64,000 bases of DNA from Gemmobacter sp. (GTDB lineage Bacteria > Pseudomonadota > Alphaproteobacteria > Rhodobacterales > Rhodobacteraceae), in the NCBI RefSeq assembly GCF_034676705.1, contig NZ_JAUCBS010000001.1, forward strand, positions 1 to 64,000. Reading direction: 5' to 3'. Each line of letters opens with the position of its first letter. Position 1 is the first letter of the stretch. A model generated the notes under the pieces. It did no database searches and was not told where the DNA came from. It saw only the letters and a program-made list of their open reading frames with translations. Positions 1 through 8,174 of the stretch are shown piece by piece. A program made the translations under genes and the position numbers.

Positions 1-133
1 TGCTTACTATGCCGCATCGCAACGTCACTGCAAGGCAGCATTCCCCGGCCGACCGCGACGCAGGCCGCATTCTATGGTTGCGCAGGCTGCGCCACTTGGC
101 TCAGATGCGCGCGCTGCCGCGATGGAGAGTGGA

Positions 134-1498
134 ATGCCCGTGCTGAGCTGTTTCAAGGCCTATGACATCCGTGGCCGCCTGGGCATCGACCTCGATGCCG
201 GCATCGCGGCCCGCATCGGTCATGGCTTTGCCCTGGCTCTGGGCGCGCGCCGGGTGGTGCTGGGGCGCGATGCCCGCGCCTCCAGCGCCGAGCTTGCGCA
301 GGCGGTGGCCGGGGCGCTGCTCGCCGAAGGGGTCGAGGTGCTGGACCTGGGCCTGTCGGGCACCGAGGAGATGTATTTCGCCACCACGCATTTCGGCGCG
401 GATGGCGGCATCTGCGTCACCGCCTCGCACAATCCGATGGACTGGAACGGGATGAAGATGGTGGGCGCCGGATCGGCCCCGCTGGATCCGGGCACCGCCA
501 TGGCCCGCATCAAGGCGCTGGCCGAGGCTGGCGAAACCGGGCCTGCGGGCCGCGCAGGGTCTGTTTGCGATGTCGCCGCCACCGCGCGGGCCGCCTATGT
601 GGACCGCGTGCTGTCCTTTGTCGATCCGGCGGCGCTGGCGCCCCTGCACATCGTCGTCAATGCCGGCAACGGCGCGGCGGGCCCCAGCTTCGATGCCATT
701 GCCGAAGGGCTGGCGGCGCGCGGGGCGCCGCTGCGCTTCACCCGCCTGCACCACGCCCCCGACGGCACCTTTCCCAATGGCATCCCGAACCCGCTGCTGG
801 CGGAAAACCGCCCCGTCACCGCCGATGCGGTGGTGGCGGCCGGGGCCGACATGGGCGTGGCCTGGGACGGCGATTTCGACCGCTGCTTCCTGTTCGACCA
901 CACGGGCGGGTTCATCGACGGCGAATATGTCGTGGGCCTCCTGGCCGAGGCCTTTCTGGCCCGCGAACCCGGAGCCACCATCATCCACGATCCGCGCATC
1001 ATCTGGAACACGCAGGATGTGGTCGCCCGCGCCGGCGGCCGGGCGGTGCAGTGCCGCACCGGCCATGCCTTTGTCAAACAGGCGATGCGGGCGGAAAACG
1101 CCGTCTATGGCGGGGAAATGAGCGCGCATCACTATTTCCGCGATTTCGTCGCCTGCGACAGCGGCATGATCCCCTGGCTGCTGGTCGCCGGGCTGATCGG
1201 GCGCAGCGGGCGGTCGCTGGCCGATCTGGTGGCCGCGCGGCAGGCGGCGTTCCCCTCGTCGGGCGAGATCAACTTTACCCTGGCCGATCCGGCGGCCGCG
1301 GTGGCGCGGGTGCAGGCCGCCTACGGGCCGCAGGCGGTCCATGCCGATACGATGGACGGGCTGGGCCTGTCGTTCCCCGGCTGGCGCTTCAACCTGCGCG
1401 CCTCGAACACCGAGCCGGTCCTGCGGCTGAACGTCGAAACGCGCGGCACCCCGGTGGCCCCGCATGTGGATGCGCTGCGCGCGCTGATCGAAGGATGA
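134..1498 (+). CDS. manB: phosphomannomutase / phosphoglucomutase (ManB family)
   Basis: Converts mannose-6-phosphate to mannose-1-phosphate for GDP-mannose supply, in the cytoplasm. The 454-residue product has the alpha-D-phosphohexomutase landmarks in order: an early KAYDIRG motif, the phosphoserine loop TASHNPMDWNG, the metal loop DGDFDRCF and the C-terminal phosphate-binding RASNTEPVLRLN. Length fits the family. I prefer the ATG at 134 because GGAG lies about six bases upstream; in-frame ATGs at 74 and 122 are alternatives without a good ribosome site. manC follows four bases after the stop, so the two are co-transcribed. Phosphoglucomutase activity cannot be excluded, but the partner gene argues for mannose. 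Bases 1-133 hold no gene I can support. Confidence 0.92.
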   Translation: MPVLSCFKAYDIRGRLGIDLDAGIAARIGHGFALALGARRVVLGRDARASSAELAQAVAGALLAEGVEVLDLGLSGTEEMYFATTHFGADGGICVTASHNPMDWNGMKMVGAGSAPLDPGTAMARIKALAEAGETGPAGRAGSVCDVAATARAAYVDRVLSFVDPAALAPLHIVVNAGNGAAGPSFDAIAEGLAARGAPLRFTRLHHAPDGTFPNGIPNPLLAENRPVTADAVVAAGADMGVAWDGDFDRCFLFDHTGGFIDGEYVVGLLAEAFLAREPGATIIHDPRIIWNTQDVVARAGGRAVQCRTGHAFVKQAMRAENAVYGGEMSAHHYFRDFVACDSGMIPWLLVAGLIGRSGRSLADLVAARQAAFPSSGEINFTLADPAAAVARVQAAYGPQAVHADTMDGLGLSFPGWRFNLRASNTEPVLRLNVETRGTPVAPHVDALRALIEG

Positions 1499-1502
1499 TC
1501 CG

Positions 1503-2948
1503 ATGACTCTCATTCACCCTGTCCTGCTGTGCGGCGGGTCGGGCACCCGGCTGTGGCCGCTGTCGCGCAAGAGCTACCCCAAGCAGTTCGCCCGGCTGAC
1601 CGGATCGGAAAGCCTGTTCCAGGCCTCGGCCCGCCGCCTGTCGGGGCCGGGTTTCGCCGCGCCGATGGTGGTGACGGGGGCCGATTTCCGCTTCATCGTC
1701 ACCGAACAACTGGCCCAGGCCGAAATCGCGCCCATGGCCGTGCTGATCGAACCGGCCGCGCGCAACACCGCCCCGGCGATCCTGGCCGCCGCCCTGGCGC
1801 TGGCCGCCCGCGACCCCGACGCGCTGATGCTGGTCGCGCCCTCCGACCATGTGATCCCCGATGACGCGCGGTTCCGCGCCGCCGTGCAGGCCGCCGCCCC
1901 GGCCGCCGCGACGGGCCGCATCGTGACCTTTGGCATCCGCCCCGACCGCGCGGAAACCGGCTATGGCTGGCTGGAGCTGGAAAGCGCCCCCGATACCGAT
2001 TTCGCCCCCCTGCCCCAGCCGCTGGTGCGCTTTGTCGAAAAGCCCGATGCGGCGACGGCGGCCGGTCTGCTGGCCTCGGGGCGGCATCTGTGGAACGCGG
2101 GGATCTTCCTGTTCTCGGTCCCGGCGATCCTGGCGGCCTTTGCCGAACATGCCCCCGACATCCTGGCCGGCGCCCGGGCCGCCGTCGATCTGGCCCAGAC
2201 CGACCTGGGGTTCACCCGGCTGGCCGCCGACCCCTGGTCCGCCTTGCCCGACATCTCCATCGACTATGCCGTGATGGAAAAATCCGGCGCCCTGTCGGTG
2301 GTGCCCTATGGCGGGATCTGGTCCGATCTGGGCGGCTGGGAGGCGGTCTGGCGCGAGATGGGCCCCGATGCCGACGGGGTGGTGGCCCATGGGCCCGCCA
2401 CCGCCATCGACTGCGCCGACACCTTGCTGCGCTCCGAGGCGGCCGGGCTGCAACTGGTGGGGATCGGCCTGACCGATATCGTCGCAATCGCCATGCCCGA
2501 TGCCGTGCTGGTGGCGCACAAATCCCGCGCGCAGGATGTCAAACTGGCGGTACAGAGCCTGAAATCGCAAGGCGCCGCCCAGGCCGAGACCTTTCCCCGC
2601 GATCACCGGCCCTGGGGCTGGTTCGAAAGCCTGGTGGTGGGCAACCGTTTCCAGGTGAAACGCATCGTCGTGCATCCGGGGGCGGCGCTGTCGCTGCAAA
2701 GCCATCACCACCGTTCGGAACACTGGATCGTGGTCGAAGGCACCGCCCGGGTGACGGTCGACGGCACGGCGCGGCTGGTGACGGAAAACCAGTCGGTCTA
2801 CATCCCGCTGGGCGCCGTCCACCGGATGGAAAACCCCGGCAAGCTGCCCATGGTGCTGATCGAGGTGCAGACCGGCGCCTATCTGGGCGAGGATGACATC
2901 ATCCGCTACGAGGATGTCTATGCCCGGGGCCAGGGGGCCAAGGGGTGA
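1503..2948 (+). CDS. manC: mannose-1-phosphate guanylyltransferase / mannose-6-phosphate isomerase, type II
   Basis: Makes GDP-mannose from mannose-1-phosphate and GTP. The 481-residue length is that of the bifunctional type II enzymes. An N-terminal nucleotidyltransferase domain (about residues 1-290) carries the GGSGTRLWPLSRKSYPKQF signature and the FVEKP motif. A C-terminal cupin domain (about 350-475) starts at RPWGWFESL and contains the QSHHHRSEHW metal-binding cluster expected of type II phosphomannose isomerase. A ribosome site (AAGGATG) precedes the ATG. It forms a two-gene unit with manB. GDP-mannose could feed mannose itself or a derived sugar, but no GDP-mannose dehydratase or fucose synthase is visible in the window. 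Confidence 0.95.
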   Translation: MTLIHPVLLCGGSGTRLWPLSRKSYPKQFARLTGSESLFQASARRLSGPGFAAPMVVTGADFRFIVTEQLAQAEIAPMAVLIEPAARNTAPAILAAALALAARDPDALMLVAPSDHVIPDDARFRAAVQAAAPAAATGRIVTFGIRPDRAETGYGWLELESAPDTDFAPLPQPLVRFVEKPDAATAAGLLASGRHLWNAGIFLFSVPAILAAFAEHAPDILAGARAAVDLAQTDLGFTRLAADPWSALPDISIDYAVMEKSGALSVVPYGGIWSDLGGWEAVWREMGPDADGVVAHGPATAIDCADTLLRSEAAGLQLVGIGLTDIVAIAMPDAVLVAHKSRAQDVKLAVQSLKSQGAAQAETFPRDHRPWGWFESLVVGNRFQVKRIVVHPGAALSLQSHHHRSEHWIVVEGTARVTVDGTARLVTENQSVYIPLGAVHRMENPGKLPMVLIEVQTGAYLGEDDIIRYEDVYARGQGAKG

Positions 2949-3015
2949 AGCGGCCCGGAACCTGGCTGTGGCACGCCGCCTGTCAGGGCGGCTCCCATCG
3001 CTTTCGAGGTAAAAG

Positions 3016-3045
3016 CCGGCGGATCGCCGGGCAAGGGTCATTTTT
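3016..3045 (+). terminator. possible weak terminator after manC
   Basis: A six-base-pair stem CCGGCG/CGCCGG with a three-base loop (3016-3030) is followed about ten bases later by five T residues. The stem is short and the T run is displaced, so this is a weak candidate. It lies between manC and the RTX gene that starts at 3112. Confidence 0.3.
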
Positions 3046-3111
3046 CTGCCATCAGGGAATGACACTGCCCGGTCATCCGTTCCAATGGTGAAGGTGCAAG
3101 GGAATGCTGCC

Positions 3112-4812
3112 GTGACACATAGTGCTGCCGAACAACTGATGATCGAGCTGATCAACCGCGCCCGTCTGGACCCGGCCGCCGAAGCGGCGCGCCAGGGCAT
3201 CGACCTGAACGCGGGGCTTGCGGCCGGCACCATCGGCACCGCGCCGTTGCAGGCGGTCGCCCCGTCGGGCCTGCTGCTGGCCTCGGCCGATGCCCACAGC
3301 CTGTGGATGCTGACCACCAAAAACTTCAGCCATTACGGCCCCGGCAACAGCACCCCCGAAGACCGGATGGCAGCCGCCGGATACGATTTCAACAGCAGGT
3401 GGGCCTGGGGCTGGGGCGAGAACATCGCCTATTGGCGCGACCCCGGCGCCGCCGATGCCGGGGCCGCGATCCTCGATCATTTCGACAGGCTCTATGCCAG
3501 CCCGTCGCCCCGCACCGCCACCTTCGGCACCAGTTACCGCGAAGTGGGTGTCGGCCAGCAGATCGGCGTGCAGGACGGGCTGCCCACCTCGATCACGACG
3601 CAGAATTACGGCTATGCCAACAACCTCTATTTCCTGACCGGGGTCGCGATCCGCGATGCCGACGGCGACCTGTTCTATGACATCGGCGAAGGCCGGGGCG
3701 GCGTGCAGATCGGTACCGCGCTGACCACGGCCGCCGGCGGCTATGCCCTGGCTTCGGCCGGGGGCAACTGGCTTCAGCTTGGCATCACCGCCGGCGGCAC
3801 CACGACGCGGATCGCGGTCAGATTCGGCGGGGCGAACGTGAAGCTGGATGTCCTGCTGGACGATGCCGGCCAGGCCGTGCGCTTCCTGACCACCGGCGGC
3901 ATCACGCTGCTGGATGGCGCGGTGCAGGACATGGCCCTGCTGGGCATCGGCAACGGCAGCCTGGGCGGCGGCACCGGCAACGATACCCTGACCGGGAACA
4001 CCGGGCACAACCAGCTGACCGGGGGGCTGGGCGACGACGCGCTGTCTGGCCTGGCCGGCAACGACACGCTGGACGGCGGCGACGGCAACGACACGCTGGA
4101 TGGCGGCACCGGCAATGACATGCTGCTGGGGGGCTTGGGCAACGATCTGCTGCGCTCGGACTGGGGCAACAACCAGATGTGGGCCGGCGCCGGCAACGAT
4201 ACCGTCATCGGCGGCACCGGCAACGACATTCTGGGCGGCGGGGCGGATGACGACCTGATCGACGCGCGGGCCGGGGGCCAGAACCAGCTCTGGGGCGCCG
4301 ACGGGCGCGATACGCTCTGGTCCGGCGACAATGGCGACATGGCCGGCGGCGGCGGCGGCGACGATATCGTGAACGGCGGGGCGGGCAACGACACGCTGAT
4401 GGGGGGCCTTGGCAACGATACCGTCCTTGGCAATGCCGGGGCCGATGCGATCTATCTGGGCATGGGCAACGACCAGGCCCATGGCGGCGCCGGCAACGAC
4501 ACGATCACCGCCGGCCCCGGGTTTGACCAGCTGTGGGGCGGCGATGGCGCCGACCGGTTCGAGTTCTGGCGCGCGGCCGGCTGGAACCGGGTCGAGGATT
4601 TCGATGCCACCGAAGGCGACGTGATCGCGCTTGGCCGCGGCCTGTGGACCGGCACCCATGGCGCGCTGACCGCCCAGCAGGTGGTCAACCTGTTCGGCAG
4701 CGTGAATGCCAGCGGCGATGCGGTGCTGAATTTCGCCGCCGCCGGCACCACGGTGGTGATCGTCGGCGCCGGAACCCTGGCGGGCCTGGCTGACGATCTG
4801 GTGATCCTGTAA
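3112..4812 (+). CDS. CAP (SCP/PR1)-domain RTX calcium-binding protein
   Basis: Probably secreted by a type I system. The N-terminal part (about residues 1-170) is a CAP/SCP domain: ELINRARLDP start, NFSHYGPG, the GWGENIAYW signature and FGTSYREVGVG. A short beta-rich segment follows (about 175-285), then RTX nonapeptides (GGxGxDxLx, about 290-480) and a C-terminal tail ending DDLVIL, which resembles a type I secretion signal. I choose GTG 3112 because AAGGGA lies about nine bases upstream; the in-frame ATG at 3085 has no ribosome site. The last 600 bases are almost identical to the 3' end of the RTX gene at 40258-42861. No type I exporter gene is in the window. The substrate of the CAP domain is unknown. 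Confidence 0.85.
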   Translation: MTHSAAEQLMIELINRARLDPAAEAARQGIDLNAGLAAGTIGTAPLQAVAPSGLLLASADAHSLWMLTTKNFSHYGPGNSTPEDRMAAAGYDFNSRWAWGWGENIAYWRDPGAADAGAAILDHFDRLYASPSPRTATFGTSYREVGVGQQIGVQDGLPTSITTQNYGYANNLYFLTGVAIRDADGDLFYDIGEGRGGVQIGTALTTAAGGYALASAGGNWLQLGITAGGTTTRIAVRFGGANVKLDVLLDDAGQAVRFLTTGGITLLDGAVQDMALLGIGNGSLGGGTGNDTLTGNTGHNQLTGGLGDDALSGLAGNDTLDGGDGNDTLDGGTGNDMLLGGLGNDLLRSDWGNNQMWAGAGNDTVIGGTGNDILGGGADDDLIDARAGGQNQLWGADGRDTLWSGDNGDMAGGGGGDDIVNGGAGNDTLMGGLGNDTVLGNAGADAIYLGMGNDQAHGGAGNDTITAGPGFDQLWGGDGADRFEFWRAAGWNRVEDFDATEGDVIALGRGLWTGTHGALTAQQVVNLFGSVNASGDAVLNFAAAGTTVVIVGAGTLAGLADDLVIL

Positions 4813-4817
4813 GGCCG
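4207..4817 (+). repeat. 611-bp inverted repeat, left copy (RTX C-terminal cassette)
   Basis: Read against the reverse complement of 40253-40863, this segment matches base for base except for one C/T difference near 4416 (silent in the protein). It begins inside the RTX repeats at the ATCGGCGGC of codons for IGG, runs through the stop codon at 4812 and continues five bases beyond it. Other RTX genes in the window share the same protein module but differ visibly at the DNA level. The two near-perfect copies are therefore the result of recent duplication or gene conversion. Confidence 0.93.
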
Positions 4818-4847
4818 CGTAAAGGGGGGTCAGGGGCGAAACAGGCT

Positions 4848-6305
4848 CTAGCCGGCGCTTCCTGACCATACCTTGCGCAATACGTCCAGGTGCCCGTCCA
4901 TCGTCTCGGGCGCCCGGGCGCCGGCCCAATAGGCGGTCAGGTCGATATCGCCGCCCAGCACCGCCGCCAGCCGGCCGGCGAATGCCCCGGCATCGCCGGC
5001 GCGGAACACCAGGTCGGGGCAATTGCCCAGCTCGCGCGCCCCGCCAAGATCCGAGGTCAGCAGCGGGATGCCCCGCAGGTGCATTTCCAGCGCGACCTGC
5101 GGCAGGTTGTCTTCCCACAAGACCGGCACCACGCCCAGGGTGACATCCTGCAACAGCCCGTCCAGCTGGGCATGGGTATAGCCATCGACATGGTCCAGCC
5201 CGGCCAGCCGGGGGCGCAGCGCCTCCAGCCGGGCCATGACCTCGGGGGGGCCGCGGCGGGCGGCGACGGTCAGGTGCAGCCGGGCGGCGATGGCGGGGGG
5301 CAGCCCCTCCAGCGCATCGAGCAGGAAGAAGAACCCTTTGTCGCGCCGCATGTAGCCCAGATAGGCCAGCCGGACATGGCCCTTGTCATCGCAGAGCGCA
5401 GGCCGGGGGGCGGCGCGGTCGAACCGCACGGCCTCGGGCGTGCCGATGCGGGCGGTCTGCAACAGGGCCGGATCCAGCCCATGCGCTGCCGCCAGATCGC
5501 GCACCCGGTCCGAGACGCAGAGCACCCGGTGGGCCTGGGCGTTGATCGCCGCCACCATCGCGGCCCGGCGGGCGGCAAAGCGCGCGGCGGCGGCCGGATC
5601 GGGGCCCGCAGCCGGACCTGCGGCAGGCGCAGCCCTCCGGCGGCGCAACCGCCGCAGCAGGCCAAGGCCCGCCCGCGCGGCCTTCAGCCCCGCCACCGCC
5701 ACCGGCACCAGCCGCCGCCCGCCCAGGGCTTCGGCCTGCCAGATCACCGCCAGCGCCGCGCGCCGCGCGCCCGGCCCGGTCTGGCCCCCCGGCAGGCAGG
5801 TCACGCAGGCGCGGCCCTGGTCGAAATCCTGACAGTTCCGGCGTTCCTGATGCCACAGGTTCACCTGCGGACAGACCGGGTAATAGTTGTGCAGCACCGG
5901 CACCACCCGGGCGCCGGCCGCCCGCGCCACCGCCAGCACCGACACCGGCAGCCCTTCGATATTGTCGAACTGCACGGCATCCCAGGGCCCGGTCGCGGCC
6001 AGGAAATCGGCAAAGGCCGCCTCGGTTCCCGCATCGGCCAGCTGGGCCGGGCTGTCCCAGGCCAGCTGCCCCGGGGCCAGCACGGCGGAATTGACGATCC
6101 GGTAATGCCCCGGCTGCCCCGGCACCGCCTGCCAGCGGGGGGGCGCCCCGCGCCCCAGGTCATGGCCCAGCCCCGACGACAGCCAGCCAACCTCGATCCC
6201 GCTGCCCTCCAGCGCGCGGGCCAGGTTGCGTTCATAGACCGCCACCCCGCCACCCCGCCCCAGCGCATCGCGCCAGTCCACCCAGTTGACGAACAGCACC
6301 CGCAT
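4848..6305 (-). CDS. glycosyltransferase family 4 (GT-B) protein
   Basis: Predicted to add a sugar to the surface polysaccharide at the cytoplasmic face. The 485-residue product starts MRVLFVNWVDWRDALGRGGG, with the glycine-rich loop near the N terminus typical of GT-B enzymes. A C-terminal domain follows with LAYLGYMRRDKGFFFLLDAL and the late PVLWEDNLPQVALEMHLRGIPLL region resembling the GT4 EX7E nucleotide-sugar site. A cysteine-containing middle segment (CPQVNLWHQERRNCQDFDQGRACVTC in pieces) is typical of a GT4 subgroup seen in capsule loci. The start at 6305 lies one base beyond the glf stop, so translation is coupled. It is the last gene of the kpsE-kpsT-glf operon. Donor and acceptor are unknown. 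Confidence 0.8.
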   Translation of the reverse strand: MRVLFVNWVDWRDALGRGGGVAVYERNLARALEGSGIEVGWLSSGLGHDLGRGAPPRWQAVPGQPGHYRIVNSAVLAPGQLAWDSPAQLADAGTEAAFADFLAATGPWDAVQFDNIEGLPVSVLAVARAAGARVVPVLHNYYPVCPQVNLWHQERRNCQDFDQGRACVTCLPGGQTGPGARRAALAVIWQAEALGGRRLVPVAVAGLKAARAGLGLLRRLRRRRAAPAAGPAAGPDPAAAARFAARRAAMVAAINAQAHRVLCVSDRVRDLAAAHGLDPALLQTARIGTPEAVRFDRAAPRPALCDDKGHVRLAYLGYMRRDKGFFFLLDALEGLPPAIAARLHLTVAARRGPPEVMARLEALRPRLAGLDHVDGYTHAQLDGLLQDVTLGVVPVLWEDNLPQVALEMHLRGIPLLTSDLGGARELGNCPDLVFRAGDAGAFAGRLAAVLGGDIDLTAYWAGARAPETMDGHLDVLRKVWSGSAG

Positions 6306-6306
6306 G

Positions 6307-7470
6307 TCACAGCCCCCCGGCAAGGAAGGCAGGCGGGGCCGCGCCGGTGCTGCGGGCCGAAATCAGGCTCTGTGCGGCGTCCAGAGCCTCTCGGATCGTC
6401 ACATCCATGTCGAGATACCGATAGGTGCCCAGCCGCCCGACAAAGCTGACGCCGGTTTCCGCCCGGGCCCGGTCCATGTAGCGCGCCAGCAACGCCTGTT
6501 CGCCCGCCAGCCGGACCGGATAATAGGGAATGTCCCCGGGCCCCGCCGCGCGGGAATATTCCCGCACCACGACCGACCCGGCCGGGCGTTCCCAGGGGGC
6601 GAAATGGCGATGTTCGGCAATCCGGGTATAGGGGACATCGGCATCCGGGTGGTTCATCACCGCGCAGCCCTGCCAGTCGCCGTCATGGGTGAAACGTTCG
6701 AAATCCAGCGTGCGATAGGCCAGCCGTCCCAGATCATGGCCGAACCAGGCATCCAGCGGCCCGGTCCAGACCACATGGTCCCAGCCCCCCGCCCGCGCCC
6801 CGGCCGGGGTGACATGGCGCCCCAGGTCCAGCGTGATGCCCGGACACTCCAGAATGGCGGCGACCAGCGCAGTATAGCCGGCCTCGGGCATGCCCTGGAA
6901 ACGGTGGAAGAAATAGTTGTCGTCATAGTCGAAGCGCAGCGGCAGGCGTTTGAGGATGCTGGCGGGCAGATCGCGCGGGTCGCAGCCCCATTGCTTGGCG
7001 GTATAGCCGCGAAAGAAGGCGGCATAGATCTCGGGCCCGACCATCGCCAGGGCCTGTTCTTCGAAATTCGCCGGTTCCCCGCCATGGGCCGGGGCCTGCG
7101 CCCGGGCGGCGATGAAGGCGCGCGCCTCGTCGGGGCGCAGGGCCAGGCCGAAGATCTGGTTGATGGTGTGCAGGTTGACCGGCAGCGCATAGACCCGCCC
7201 CCCCACCGTGGCCTTGACCCGGTTCACATAGGGCCTGAACGTGCCGAAGCGGGTCACATAGTCCCATACCCCGGCATCGTCGGTATGAAAGATGTGCGGC
7301 CCGTAGACATGGACCATCACCCCGGTCTCGGCACAGCGTTCGGTATGGCAGTTGCCCGCCACATGCGGCCGCGCATCGGCCACCGTCACCGCGACGCCGG
7401 CCCCGGCCAGTTCCCGCGCGATCACCGCGCCGGAAAACCCGGCCCCCACGATCAATACCCGCTGCACCAC
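6307..7470 (-). CDS. glf: UDP-galactopyranose mutase
   Basis: Flavoenzyme interconverting UDP-galactopyranose and UDP-galactofuranose. The 387-residue product has the FAD-binding VLIVGAGFSGAVIARELA fingerprint at its start, then YGPHIFHTDD, FRPYVNRVKA, the GYTAKQWG motif and DYDDNYFF, all in family order. The length is normal. It starts with GTG (a GTG pair at 7470 and 7467). It sits between kpsT (16-base gap) and a glycosyltransferase (one-base gap), so galactofuranose is likely a component of the exported polymer. Confidence 0.95.
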   Translation of the reverse strand: MVQRVLIVGAGFSGAVIARELAGAGVAVTVADARPHVAGNCHTERCAETGVMVHVYGPHIFHTDDAGVWDYVTRFGTFRPYVNRVKATVGGRVYALPVNLHTINQIFGLALRPDEARAFIAARAQAPAHGGEPANFEEQALAMVGPEIYAAFFRGYTAKQWGCDPRDLPASILKRLPLRFDYDDNYFFHRFQGMPEAGYTALVAAILECPGITLDLGRHVTPAGARAGGWDHVVWTGPLDAWFGHDLGRLAYRTLDFERFTHDGDWQGCAVMNHPDADVPYTRIAEHRHFAPWERPAGSVVVREYSRAAGPGDIPYYPVRLAGEQALLARYMDRARAETGVSFVGRLGTYRYLDMDVTIREALDAAQSLISARSTGAAPPAFLAGGL

Positions 7471-7486
7471 ATGTCCCCCCTGCCCG

Positions 7487-8158
7487 TCATATCGCCTTCG
7501 GCGGCAGGGCCATCAGTTCATCATGCAGCGCGATCGCATCGTAAAGCCGGTCGAAGAACTGCAACTTGCCATCGTAAAGCACCACCCCCGCATCGCAGAA
7601 GGCATAGAGATCCTTGGGGTTGTGGCTGACCACGATGGCGCTGGCCTGTTTCATGCGGGCGCGGAACACCGCCTGGCTCTTGATGCGGAAGCGCGCATCG
7701 CCCACCGCCGTCACCTCGTCGACCAGATAGGTGTCAAAGCGGATGCCCATGGAAATCCCGAAGGTCAGCCGCGACCGCATCCCCGAGGAATAGGTCCGCA
7801 CCGGCATGTGGAAATGCGCGCCGATCTCGGCGAAATCCTCGACGAAATCGACCAGCTCGTCGCTGTCCACGCCATAGACCCGGGCGATGAAGCGGGTGTT
7901 CTGCATGCCGGTCAGGTCGCCATGGAAGCTGCCGCCATAGCCCACCGGCCAGGAGATCGTGCCATCCGAGACGACGCGGCCCGACGTGGGGCGTTCCGCC
8001 CCGGCGATGATGCGCATCAGCGTCGATTTGCCGGCCCCGTTGCGGCCCAGAAGCGCCAGCGACTTGCCGGTGGGCAGCGTGGCGCTCAGGTCGTTGATCA
8101 CGGTCTGCCAGCGGCCGCGTACCCAGTAGCCCTTGGTCAGGTTCTCGAACCGGATCAC
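7487..8158 (-). CDS. kpsT: capsular polysaccharide ABC transporter, ATP-binding protein
   Basis: ATPase of an ABC-2 polysaccharide exporter. The 223-residue product has Walker A LGRNGAGKSTL, the ABC signature TYSSGMRSRLTFG and Walker B TYLVDEVTAVGD, followed by the H-loop VVSHNPKD. Length and the TYSSGM signature are those of the KpsT/BexA group rather than the longer Wzt proteins with a carbohydrate-binding tail. GTG start. It lies 16 bases after kpsE and 16 before glf. The permease kpsM is on the opposite strand about 1.9 kb away. Confidence 0.93.
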   Translation of the reverse strand: MIRFENLTKGYWVRGRWQTVINDLSATLPTGKSLALLGRNGAGKSTLMRIIAGAERPTSGRVVSDGTISWPVGYGGSFHGDLTGMQNTRFIARVYGVDSDELVDFVEDFAEIGAHFHMPVRTYSSGMRSRLTFGISMGIRFDTYLVDEVTAVGDARFRIKSQAVFRARMKQASAIVVSHNPKDLYAFCDAGVVLYDGKLQFFDRLYDAIALHDELMALPPKAI

Positions 8159-8174
8159 CGCGCGCGCCCCGCCC